Below, piece after piece: positions 1 to 5,864 of a stretch of DNA of 5,864 nt. This DNA comes from an uncultured Eggerthella sp. Its GTDB lineage: Bacteria; Actinomycetota; Coriobacteriia; Coriobacteriales; Eggerthellaceae. Under the pieces are notes generated by a model, which worked only from the letters and a program-made list of their open reading frames with translations, had not been told where the DNA came from and did not search any database. Both the position numbers and the translations under genes were made by a program. The stretch's first letter is position 1; each line of letters begins with the position of its first letter. The stretch covers positions 1-5,864 of the forward strand of contig CABRGJ010000067.1 in NCBI GenBank assembly GCA_902470405.1, read 5' to 3'.

Positions 1-1
1 C

Positions 2-1396
2 TTCTATCTCGAAGACAAGTACGGTGGTTCGATTGCGATCAACGAAGAGTACGCATCGCGCAATAACAACTCTTCCATCATGGCGGTGAAAGAGCGTCTC
101 GGAAACACCTATATCTGCTCTTCCGATGACTATTTCACCGAGAACCCCTTCCGTCCTTATGTGTGGAAGGCCTACTACGCGGCGCAATTCGCTGAAGGTG
201 TTACGGAAGAATGGTGTATGGAGACGGGAGCAGGGCAGCGCATCGTTGATGTGACCATCGGAGGCGCTGATGCATGGTATATGATCGGTCAAGTCTATTT
301 CGATCGCGCGTTCTCGCAGCATTTCATTGAAGTTCTCGAAGCAGAATACGACCTGCCCACTACAGCGCCTAAGCTCTGGGAGCAGATCTATGTCGACCAT
401 ATTGACGAGTTCGATATGCGCATGAAGAAGTATCCCGCAGGCGTTATCTATGAATTCGATTTCTTGGATGAGCTGCGCGAGTTCGATCCGTATTTTTTGC
501 AAAATATCAATTCCAAGATCTTCGATAACATCGAAGCGGTGCTCAAGTGCGACAAGAACGATGTGCGTGACGTGTATCCGCTCAACCAAGGTCTCACGAA
601 CCTTTCTTGCCACTTCAGAGTGGGTGAGAGCGAATATGTATATCGTCATCCTGGTGTGGGAACCGAAGAGCTGATAGATCGCCATGCAGAGAGCATCGCG
701 CAACGCGTCGCTGCTGAGCTTGGATTAGATGACACTTACATCTATGAAGACGAGGCCGAAGGATGGAAGATCTCCCGTTTCATCCCAAACAGCCGCCCGC
801 TCGATGCACATGATTCCGTACAGCTGAAAAGAGCCATGGAAATGGCCGCCGAGCTCCACGCTCAGCCCATGAAGGTTGAGCGTGCATTCGATTTCTTCGA
901 AGAGAGCAAGCGCTACGAAGAGCTGTTGGGAGGAGCGGCAGCGCTCGATGCGATCCCGGGTTATCAGGAGATGGCTAAAAAAGCCGCTCGCCTCAAGTGT
1001 TTTGTTGAGGCAGATGATGCTCCTGTGTGCTTGACCCATAACGATTTCTTCTACCTGAATTTCTTGCTGGATGAGGATGATCGTTACTACCTGATCGACT
1101 GGGAATATTCGGGCATGTCCGACTATGCGAGCGACTTCGGTACGTTCGTCGTATGCTCGCAGCTCTCCGAAGACGAGGCGTTCCAGGCGCTCTCCTATTA
1201 TTTTGGGCGTACACCGACAGCGGCTGAGGTTAGGCACAATCTGGCGTTCGTTGCTTTCGCCGGCTGGTGCTGGTATGTCTGGTCGCTCTATAAGGAATCT
1301 CGTGGCGAGAACGTGGGCGAGTGGTTCTACATCTATTACAAATACGCGAAGAAATATCTCGACAAATCATTGAAGCTCTACGAACAGGCGAACTGA
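2..1396 (+). CDS. licCA: Bifunctional LicC-LicA fusion: CTP:phosphocholine cytidylyltransferase (C-terminal part) + choline kinase; 5' end off window
   Basis: Partial gene: the frame is open from base 2 to the TGA at 1394-1396. The ATG at 80 is internal; it has no Shine-Dalgarno and family similarity continues upstream of it. About 60-70 N-terminal residues, including the nucleotide-binding GxGTRL region, should lie off the left edge. Numbering from Met-80 as residue 1, residues 1 to about 140 (plus 26 upstream) follow pneumococcal LicC as I remember it: an EKYG-like and NN.SS stretch, then SSDDYFTENPF (14-24, equivalent of LicC DADNYL), EEW (43-45) and IYEFD (123-127). Residues about 145-438 are a LicA/APH-fold choline kinase: PLNQGLTN (167-174, nucleotide loop), VYRHPG (187-192), Brenner motif HNDFFYLN (320-327, HxDxxxxN) and metal-binding IDWEYSG (339-345), with a Trp/Tyr-rich tail. 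Expected role: cytosolic conversion of choline to phosphocholine and then CDP-choline. LicB follows after 16 nt. Ethanolamine or another amino alcohol is possible as substrate. Confidence 0.9.
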   Translation, partial: FYLEDKYGGSIAINEEYASRNNNSSIMAVKERLGNTYICSSDDYFTENPFRPYVWKAYYAAQFAEGVTEEWCMETGAGQRIVDVTIGGADAWYMIGQVYFDRAFSQHFIEVLEAEYDLPTTAPKLWEQIYVDHIDEFDMRMKKYPAGVIYEFDFLDELREFDPYFLQNINSKIFDNIEAVLKCDKNDVRDVYPLNQGLTNLSCHFRVGESEYVYRHPGVGTEELIDRHAESIAQRVAAELGLDDTYIYEDEAEGWKISRFIPNSRPLDAHDSVQLKRAMEMAAELHAQPMKVERAFDFFEESKRYEELLGGAAALDAIPGYQEMAKKAARLKCFVEADDAPVCLTHNDFFYLNFLLDEDDRYYLIDWEYSGMSDYASDFGTFVVCSQLSEDEAFQALSYYFGRTPTAAEVRHNLAFVAFAGWCWYVWSLYKESRGENVGEWFYIYYKYAKKYLDKSLKLYEQAN

Positions 1397-1400
1397 ACCA

Positions 1401-1406
1401 AAGGAG
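1401..1406 (+). promoter_or_regulatory. Shine-Dalgarno site of licB
   Basis: AAGGAG lies 6 nt before the ATG at 1413, in the 16-nt gap after the licCA stop. It fixes the licB start and supports cotranscription with licCA. Confidence 0.8.
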
Positions 1407-1412
1407 AAATGT

Positions 1413-2471
1413 ATGAAGTACGGATTAGCGAGCGGCTGCCTCTGGGCTCTCGATACGACTATATTAGCCATCGCGCTTTCGATGGCGCCCTTTATCGGCA
1501 CAATCGAAGCGATCGCGTTTGCTTCGATTGCCAGTGCGGCTCTGCATGACGTGTTTTGCGCGATCTGGATGTTCGTCTACATGGCTATGCGTGGACGCCT
1601 GAAAGACACGCTTGCTGCGCTCAAGACGCGTAGTGGCAAAGTGGTCATGCTCGGTGCGCTCCTGGGTGGTCCTATCGGCATGAGTGGGTATGTGATCGCC
1701 ATCAACAACATCGGTCCTGCCTATACCGCGATGATCTCAGCATTCTATCCTGCATTCGGTGCGCTCATGGCGATGCTCTTTCTGAAGGAGAAGATGCAGC
1801 TCAAACAATTCATCGCGCTCTTGGTGGCGTTGGGCGGTATCTGCATTATGGGAGCGGTCACGGTCACGAACGATCAGTATGGCGATCCGATCCTCGGCCT
1901 GGTTTGCGCATTGCTTTGCGTTGTCGGATGGGGTTCAGAGGCGGTCATCTGCGCGTGGGGTATGCGCGATGAGGCGGTCGATAACGAGACCGCGCTGCAG
2001 ATCCGCGAAACTACTTCAGGCCTTGTTTATCTCATTGTCGTGCTTCCAGTGTTCGGGGCATGGGCTTTCGCGTTCACGGCGATTCCTACGCTCGGCACTG
2101 CAGTGGTAGCACTTTCAGCACTCATGGGAACGGTCTCCTATTTGTTCTACTACAAGGGCATCTCTGTGATCGGTGCTGCAAAGGGCATGGCGCTCAATAT
2201 CACCTATTCTGCATGGGCGGTCGTGTTTGGCTTCGTGTTGTTGGGAAGCGTACCGGGAGTAGTCGAGATCGTATGCTGCTTGCTCATCATGGGTGGCACG
2301 ATCCTTGCAGCCGCTGATTGGAATGAGCTGTTCAGTAGGAAGAACAAACAGCAGAAGAGCTCTTGCAATGATCGCGAGATAGTCGATGAACTCGTGGACG
2401 CGCTCGAAGAAGGAACGGTCGATCCATTGCCAAAAGGCTCGACCGAGAGGCCTGTTGAGTCAAAGGGCTGA
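1413..2471 (+). CDS. licB: LicB-like choline transporter (EamA/DMT superfamily permease)
   Basis: A 352-residue integral membrane protein with about ten hydrophobic segments: roughly residues 2-22, 30-58, 76-98, 103-124, 131-151, 158-181, 202-222, 226-246, 254-278 and 280-301. This is the two-times-five-helix pattern of EamA/DMT permeases. Recognisable EamA features are the first-half end AFYPAFGALMAMLFLKEKM (110-128) followed by the next helix, and a matching repeat in the second half. LicB proteins of Haemophilus and Streptococcus import choline for phosphocholine decoration; I assign choline here from the adjacent choline kinase/cytidylyltransferase, not from a substrate motif. Residues 302-352 form a hydrophilic tail, first basic (SRKNKQQK) and then acidic (EIVDELVDALEEG), which makes the protein about 50 residues longer than the usual ~300. 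The start is fixed by AAGGAG at 1401-1406. A generic EamA exporter of another metabolite cannot be excluded. Confidence 0.82.
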   Translation: MKYGLASGCLWALDTTILAIALSMAPFIGTIEAIAFASIASAALHDVFCAIWMFVYMAMRGRLKDTLAALKTRSGKVVMLGALLGGPIGMSGYVIAINNIGPAYTAMISAFYPAFGALMAMLFLKEKMQLKQFIALLVALGGICIMGAVTVTNDQYGDPILGLVCALLCVVGWGSEAVICAWGMRDEAVDNETALQIRETTSGLVYLIVVLPVFGAWAFAFTAIPTLGTAVVALSALMGTVSYLFYYKGISVIGAAKGMALNITYSAWAVVFGFVLLGSVPGVVEIVCCLLIMGGTILAAADWNELFSRKNKQQKSSCNDREIVDELVDALEEGTVDPLPKGSTERPVESKG

Positions 2472-2484
2472 TCGTCGGTATAGT
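2455..2484 (+). promoter_or_regulatory. Possible promoter ahead of the Stealth gene
   Basis: TTGAGT (2455-2460), an 18-nt spacer and TATAGT (2479-2484) match 4 of 6 and 5 of 6 consensus positions and straddle the licB stop. Transcription would begin near 2491, giving either an almost leaderless message from ATG 2493 or a leader of about 90 nt to TTG 2583. A second -10-like TACAAT at 2535-2540 lacks a good -35 (TTGATC at 2509-2514 is 20 nt away). Found by eye only. Confidence 0.25.
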
Positions 2485-2492
2485 AAAGGTGG

Positions 2493-3620
2493 ATGCTGAT
2501 CGTGCGCATTGATCTGTGGGCAGCGCTTTTCGGATACAATGAAGGACGAACTGAATCTGCAGAGTACACCGAAGGGATTCGCTTGAAGGGTCGCACGAAC
2601 AAGATAGAGCCAATCGATTTTGTCATCACGTGGGTTGATGGCAGCGATCCCGAATGGCGACGTTTGAAAGACGAGTTCGCTGGTGAGCGAGCGACAAATG
2701 ATGCTCAATCGAATGATCGAGAACGCTATGAGGATTGGGGACTGCTCAAGTATTGGTTCAGGGGCATTGAGCGATTCGCTCCTTGGGTACGCCGCGTCCA
2801 TTTTGTGACGTGGGGACATGTTCCTGAGTGGCTCAATGTCGATCATCCAAAGCTCAATATCGTTTGCCATGCAGATTACATCCCAAATGAATATCTTCCT
2901 ACCTTTTCGTCGCACCCGATCGAACTCAACCTTCATCGAATAGAAGATCTCTCAGAGCAATTCGTCTATTTCAATGATGATATGTTCCTCATTCAAAAAA
3001 CAGACGCAACCGACTTCTTCAAAGATGGCCTTCCGTGTGCGACTGCTGGCCTCATTCCTTTCAGGATCGCAAAAGGCGATGGTCTGTACTTCCCATTCAA
3101 CAATGTTGCGCTTATCAATGAGCATTTTGCTCCGCGCAAAAGCATTCTCTCTCATTTTAGAAAGTGGTTCGATCCGCGCTACGGGCTTCAGATCAACATA
3201 TCGAGCTTGCTCATGTTGCTTTTCCCGACATTTTACGGTTTCTTCGAACAACATCTGCCAACCTCATTGTTGAAGTCAACCTTCGAGCGGGTGTGGAGCG
3301 AAGAGGGTGACATTCTTTCTGAGACATCGAGCCATCGATTCAGGAATCCTCGGGACGTTTCTCCTTGGCTCATGGAGAATTGGCAGCTTGTTTCAGGTGA
3401 GTTTTCCCCGCGGTCGGTGAAGTTCGGGCGAGCATTCTATTTGGGTGGAGATATCAGTACGTCGCTACCAGAGTTATGCGATTATATCGCTTGCCATAAG
3501 GGTAAGGTCGTGTGTGTGAATGACGGCGATCTCTCTTTAGACGATGCTGCACATGCTAAAGCTGAGGTTGGGCGAGCATTCTCTCAGATACTGTCTGTCC
3601 CTTCAACGTTCGAAAGATAA
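2493..3620 (+). CDS. Stealth-family sugar-phosphate transferase (capsular polysaccharide phosphotransferase)
   Basis: A 375-residue protein with the ordered conserved regions of Stealth proteins, which move a hexose-1-phosphate from a nucleotide sugar to a glycan and so create phosphodiester linkages. CR1 is IDFVITWVDGSDPEW (41-55). CR2 spans about 76-166, from RERYEDWGLLKYWFRGIE through FVTWG and HADYIPNEYLPTFSS to FVYFNDDMFL. CR3-like sequence spans about 205-300 (NEHFAPRKS, HRFRNPRDVSPW). CVNDG (341-345) fits CR4. No signal peptide or transmembrane segment is evident, so it should act at the cytoplasmic face. The start is uncertain: ATG 2493 has AAAGGTGG directly against it with poor spacing, and residues 1-30 resemble nothing I know in the family. 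TTG 2583 (residue 31) has AAGGG at 6-nt spacing and would start ten residues before CR1, as is usual. It follows licB and converges on licD. The exact sugar is not predictable. Confidence 0.88.
   Translation: MLIVRIDLWAALFGYNEGRTESAEYTEGIRLKGRTNKIEPIDFVITWVDGSDPEWRRLKDEFAGERATNDAQSNDRERYEDWGLLKYWFRGIERFAPWVRRVHFVTWGHVPEWLNVDHPKLNIVCHADYIPNEYLPTFSSHPIELNLHRIEDLSEQFVYFNDDMFLIQKTDATDFFKDGLPCATAGLIPFRIAKGDGLYFPFNNVALINEHFAPRKSILSHFRKWFDPRYGLQINISSLLMLLFPTFYGFFEQHLPTSLLKSTFERVWSEEGDILSETSSHRFRNPRDVSPWLMENWQLVSGEFSPRSVKFGRAFYLGGDISTSLPELCDYIACHKGKVVCVNDGDLSLDDAAHAKAEVGRAFSQILSVPSTFER
2572..2585 (+). promoter_or_regulatory. Alternative ribosome site and TTG start of the Stealth gene
   Basis: AAGGG (2572-2576) lies 6 nt before TTG 2583, which is in frame with the Stealth CDS and would give a 345-residue protein. 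The spacing is better than for ATG 2493, and the resulting N-terminus just ahead of CR1 is typical for the family. Confidence 0.4.
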
Positions 3621-3634
3621 CTTGACCGCAACGA

Positions 3635-4429
3635 CTATGGCTCTATCCGCCATGCTTTAAGTCCATGAGAAACTCGCTGCTCTATTGGGGGCAGTTGCAT
3701 GTAATCGCCGTATTGGCTGGTTAAATACTCATGCCAATGAGGAATGGCAGGGAACTGATGTCCGCAGAATTCAAGGGTTATCAGATTTTCGAAGTCTGAA
3801 GTTGGAAGCCGGGCATCGGGATTGTTTGCATAGACCAGATTTCTGCACCAAGTTGATCCCTCGAAGGGATATCGCGTTGCAACGGAAACCATCTTTCGAG
3901 CGACCGAGGTGGCGGGCGTTTTGAGCTCCATGGCTATGCGCATTGGTTTCTTGATGATGTTGAGTAAAGGGTTGAGCGACGGATAGCACTGGAACCTTCT
4001 TCGCTCTACTAATTCACGGATCGTGCGGTAAGCTTCGATGTTCAGACTCTCGTCTTCACTCATTCCGTCGGCTGGAAAAATGTCGACCCACAGCAAACGG
4101 CCTTTTTCTCGATAGGTCGCTTCACATGCTCCGATGTGGGTGTTCTCGAATTTTGCAAAAGGAAAGGTCGATCCGTTCGTTTCAACATAGGAAAGCTGGT
4201 AGCCTTCAGGTGTCGCATGCGCTCGCTTGATCATGCGCTCGAAATCGGGACGGGGCATGATCACGTCGATGTCGTCATCCCAGGGGATGAACCCTCCATG
4301 TCGGACGGCGCCGATGAGCGTCCCTGCATCCAGTGAGTAGCGTAGATCATTAGCCTGGGCGTATTCGTCGAACGCCTTTAAGATCTTGAGCAATTCGTCT
4401 TGGACTTCATCGTGGCTCAAATAGTTCAC
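3635..4429 (-). CDS. licD: LicD-family phosphotransferase (phosphocholine transferase)
   Basis: A 264-residue protein matching LicD domains end to end. The helical N-terminus (about 7-30) leads into YSLDAGTLIGAVRHGGF (31-47) and IPWDDDIDVIMPR (48-60), the Asp-rich metal-binding signature of the family, which sits in a nucleotidyltransferase-like fold. Further family motifs are FAKFENT (91-97), LLWVDIFPADGM (112-123) and the C-terminal EYLTSQYGDYMQLPP (234-248) followed by R252 and H255. LicD enzymes use CDP-choline to place phosphocholine on a glycan sugar, so the fused LicC-LicA protein would make its donor. There is no transmembrane segment; action at the cytoplasmic membrane face is inferred. 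The start is GTG at 4429, overlapping the flippase stop by 4 nt (GTGA), with AGGAG (4444-4440) 10 nt upstream inside wzx, so translation is probably coupled. Some LicD-like proteins transfer other phospho-groups, so phosphocholine specificity rests on context. Confidence 0.88.
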   Translation of the reverse strand: MNYLSHDEVQDELLKILKAFDEYAQANDLRYSLDAGTLIGAVRHGGFIPWDDDIDVIMPRPDFERMIKRAHATPEGYQLSYVETNGSTFPFAKFENTHIGACEATYREKGRLLWVDIFPADGMSEDESLNIEAYRTIRELVERRRFQCYPSLNPLLNIIKKPMRIAMELKTPATSVARKMVSVATRYPFEGSTWCRNLVYANNPDARLPTSDFENLITLEFCGHQFPAIPHWHEYLTSQYGDYMQLPPIEQRVSHGLKAWRIEP

Positions 4430-5709
4430 TTGTTCATATCTCCTATTGGATGATCGTTGTTATTCGACGTGAGCAGTTTGCGCGACCTGAATACGAAGAA
4501 AGCTCGCAGTGCCAGCATAATGAATTCCGTTGCGCAACGCAAAAGCGCGATGTTTAGAATGGTGAAGCAGTCCAGTGCAAGCAGAAGGAACAATCCTGCG
4601 ATATGGAAGAGCGCAGCAATGACCGAAGATGCGGTGAGCTGCTTTTCTTTGTCAATGACCGCAAGTATGGGAAACCCGATCATGATGGCAGGGTAGGAGA
4701 AGACGAGCACAGGGATAAGGTATTGAAGGACCGCACTGCCCGCTTCGTATTCGTTGCCGCCTAGAAGCCACATGACAACAGGGGATAAGAAATAGAGTGC
4801 GACCGAGCCAACAACCACAACAGGCAAGCCGAGCAGGAGCAATTTTCTTATCACTGAGAAGTTTCGTCTCGCTGCCACATGCGGATAAGCGCTGTTGTAG
4901 ATGGGATTGTATAAACTTTGAACAGCGTAGATGCAGGTGGTTGCAAGAGACCAATAGGATATCTCTGCCTGATCGATGATGAAGATGCCGATCATAACAG
5001 TGGTCAGGTTCGTGAAGATGGTCGTCGATGCGCTAGAGAGGAAGAATATCGCAGACTTCTTCAGAATATCGAGAGAGTTCTTGAGCTCTATCAGTTTGGG
5101 ACTGAGCGTGATCTTGCGCTTCTTTATCACATCGAACCACGACCATACGAATGCGATCAAAGAAGGTACCGCCTCAAAGATCGCGACCAGTACAAGTTGA
5201 TCGGGTCCTTTGACGAAGGCGAATATCAGGATGAGCGAAACGAGGCGTGAAACGACGAATCTCTTGGTCAGGATAGCCATGTCCTCGAGGCCTTTGAAGA
5301 CGAAATCGGGAAGCAATGCATTGAGCACCGTTCCGAAGTAGGCGATGAGCATATAGAGGGGGTTTTCGGCCATGATGGGGATCGCGGGAATGATCGCGCA
5401 CAGTATGAGTCCGCCGAACACTGCCATGATAAGGCGCTGCGAGAAGATGGTAGAGGTGAGCGCGCGGATGAAGTGCAGATCATTTCGATGGCGAGCGATC
5501 TCTCTTGTGCCGAGCGCGTTATACCCGAAGTCGATGAAGATAAGGCAAAGATTCATCACCGAGATCGAGTACGCGCGAACTGCGAATTCATCTGGTCCGA
5601 GCACGCGCGTGAGGTAGGGAAAGACATAGATAGCGATCTGCAACAGGGACTGAAAAAAGATGTTCTTCTTCAGTACTTGAGCTGATTCTTTTTCAGCGGA
5701 AGATTCCAT
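4426..5709 (-). CDS. wzx: Wzx-type polysaccharide (O-unit/teichoic-type) flippase
   Basis: A 427-residue, very hydrophobic protein with about twelve membrane segments, at roughly residues 18-36, 44-64, 90-110, 113-134, 150-167, 170-191, 216-240, 248-268, 288-309, 325-349, 356-378 and 381-406. The N-terminus, LKKNIFFQSLLQIAIYVFPY (13-32) followed by LTRVLGPDEFAVRAYS and later GYNALGTREIAR (62-73), is the hallmark start of the polysaccharide-synthesis/RfbX branch of MOP exporters. Length is normal for the family. Members flip undecaprenyl-pyrophosphate-linked oligosaccharides to the outer face. It is the first gene of the - strand pair and overlaps licD by 4 nt, so the two probably serve the same glycan. 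ATG 5709 is the only start available before an upstream in-frame TAA, but it has only a weak ribosome site (CGGGT about 13 nt upstream). A polymerase and glycosyltransferases are not in view. The cargo is unknown. Confidence 0.9.
   Translation of the reverse strand: MESSAEKESAQVLKKNIFFQSLLQIAIYVFPYLTRVLGPDEFAVRAYSISVMNLCLIFIDFGYNALGTREIARHRNDLHFIRALTSTIFSQRLIMAVFGGLILCAIIPAIPIMAENPLYMLIAYFGTVLNALLPDFVFKGLEDMAILTKRFVVSRLVSLILIFAFVKGPDQLVLVAIFEAVPSLIAFVWSWFDVIKKRKITLSPKLIELKNSLDILKKSAIFFLSSASTTIFTNLTTVMIGIFIIDQAEISYWSLATTCIYAVQSLYNPIYNSAYPHVAARRNFSVIRKLLLLGLPVVVVGSVALYFLSPVVMWLLGGNEYEAGSAVLQYLIPVLVFSYPAIMIGFPILAVIDKEKQLTASSVIAALFHIAGLFLLLALDCFTILNIALLRCATEFIMLALRAFFVFRSRKLLTSNNNDHPIGDMNK
4440..4444 (-). 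promoter_or_regulatory. Shine-Dalgarno site of licD
   Basis: AGGAG on the - strand lies 10 nt before GTG 4429, within the last codons of wzx. Spacing is slightly long, consistent with help from terminating ribosomes at the GTGA overlap. Confidence 0.55.
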
Positions 5710-5864
5710 AGTTAGATGATACCCGTTTTATCTTAAAAGAGGTATTTTTGAACGCTCGAAATGCTGTAGTGCGACGACGCTTAAGGGAAGCGGGCAAATC
5801 ATCGGTCCTCTGATGTAGATTCGGTGTTTCGTGTTAGTTGGGTTATATTGGATTACGGTTGTAG
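5710..5864. other. Non-coding stretch upstream of wzx (probable leader/promoter region)
   Basis: These 155 nt contain no gene I can support. On the - strand, an AT-rich part nearest wzx holds -10-like TATCAT (5721-5716) and TAAGAT (5735-5730), neither with a good -35. A 44-codon frame on the - strand enters from the right edge and stops at TAA 5730-5728; it could be the end of an upstream gene 18 nt before wzx, or chance. A GTTATATT run near 5842-5849 could hold a -10 for either direction, with its partner off window. No clear terminator hairpin is visible. Confidence 0.4.

Noticed and set aside
495..504. Perfect 10-bp palindrome TTTTGCAAAA
   Set aside because: It falls in coding sequence near the LicC-LicA domain junction (Phe-Leu-Gln-Asn codons) in an AT-rich patch. 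There is no second copy or associated element.
725..1237. 170-codon open frame on the - strand inside the choline kinase domain
   Set aside because: It lies antisense to a clearly conserved kinase region carrying the Brenner motif. Its translation shows no recognisable domain, so it is a reading-frame shadow.
2..1396. Possible phase-variable tetranucleotide tract (as the CAAT repeats of Haemophilus licA)
   Set aside because: No tandem tetranucleotide run is visible in the part of the gene present. The true 5' end lies off the window, so this cannot be judged further.
2204..2936. Overlapping - strand open frames (141 and 158 codons) across the end of licB and the start of the Stealth gene
   Set aside because: They overlap the conserved CR1/CR2 coding sequence and the last licB helices. 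Their translations look compositionally arbitrary.
3637..3653. Inverted repeat ATGGC-7 nt-GCCAT just after the Stealth stop
   Set aside because: Only five base pairs, followed by GCTTTAAG rather than a T-tract, and it lies within the 3' end of licD. Too weak to call a terminator.
4918..5250. 110-codon + strand open frame within wzx
   Set aside because: It is antisense to flippase membrane segments. The charged, repetitive translation is what the complement of hydrophobic codons tends to give.
5748..5813. 21-codon + strand frame starting TTG behind AAGAGG
   Set aside because: Very short, ends at TGA 5811-5813, with no recognisable content or promoter. It is expected by chance in non-coding sequence.

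Overview
The window reads as a piece of a bacterial surface-polysaccharide locus built around phosphocholine (lic-type) decoration. Five protein genes fill about 97% of it. Left to right these are: the 3' part of a fused LicC-LicA gene (cytidylyltransferase plus choline kinase), a LicB-like drug/metabolite-superfamily transporter, a Stealth-family sugar-phosphate transferase, a LicD-family phosphotransferase and a Wzx-type polysaccharide flippase. I saw no RNA genes, insertion sequences, CRISPR arrays or long repeats.

Layout. Bases 1-3620 are read on the + strand: licCA (cut by the left edge), licB 16 nt later behind a good Shine-Dalgarno, and the Stealth gene 21 nt after that (or about 111 nt if a downstream TTG is the true start). 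Bases 3635-5709 are read on the - strand: wzx first, then licD, coupled by a 4-nt GTGA overlap. The two units converge with only 14 nt between their stop codons. The last 155 nt (5710-5864) contain no convincing gene and probably hold the leader or promoter of the wzx-licD unit.

How the genes work together (inference from family knowledge). LicB would import choline. The LicA half of the fusion would phosphorylate it and the LicC half would activate it to CDP-choline. LicD would transfer phosphocholine onto a sugar of a lipid-linked glycan. The Stealth protein would add a sugar-1-phosphate through a phosphodiester bond, and Wzx would flip the lipid-linked unit across the membrane. The expected product is a phosphodiester-containing, phosphocholine-bearing teichoic-acid-like polymer or capsule. 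No polymerase, ligase, initiating transferase or ordinary glycosyltransferase is visible, so the locus must extend beyond one or both edges.

Organism. GC content is close to 50% in the lines I counted (locally 32-53%), Shine-Dalgarno sites are clear for some genes, and GTG and possibly TTG starts occur. The LicC-LicA fusion together with LicB, LicD and Stealth reminds me of host-associated Coriobacteriia (Eggerthella/Slackia/Cryptobacterium relatives), or otherwise a Gram-positive of the gut or mouth. This is a weak taxonomic guess made without any database search.
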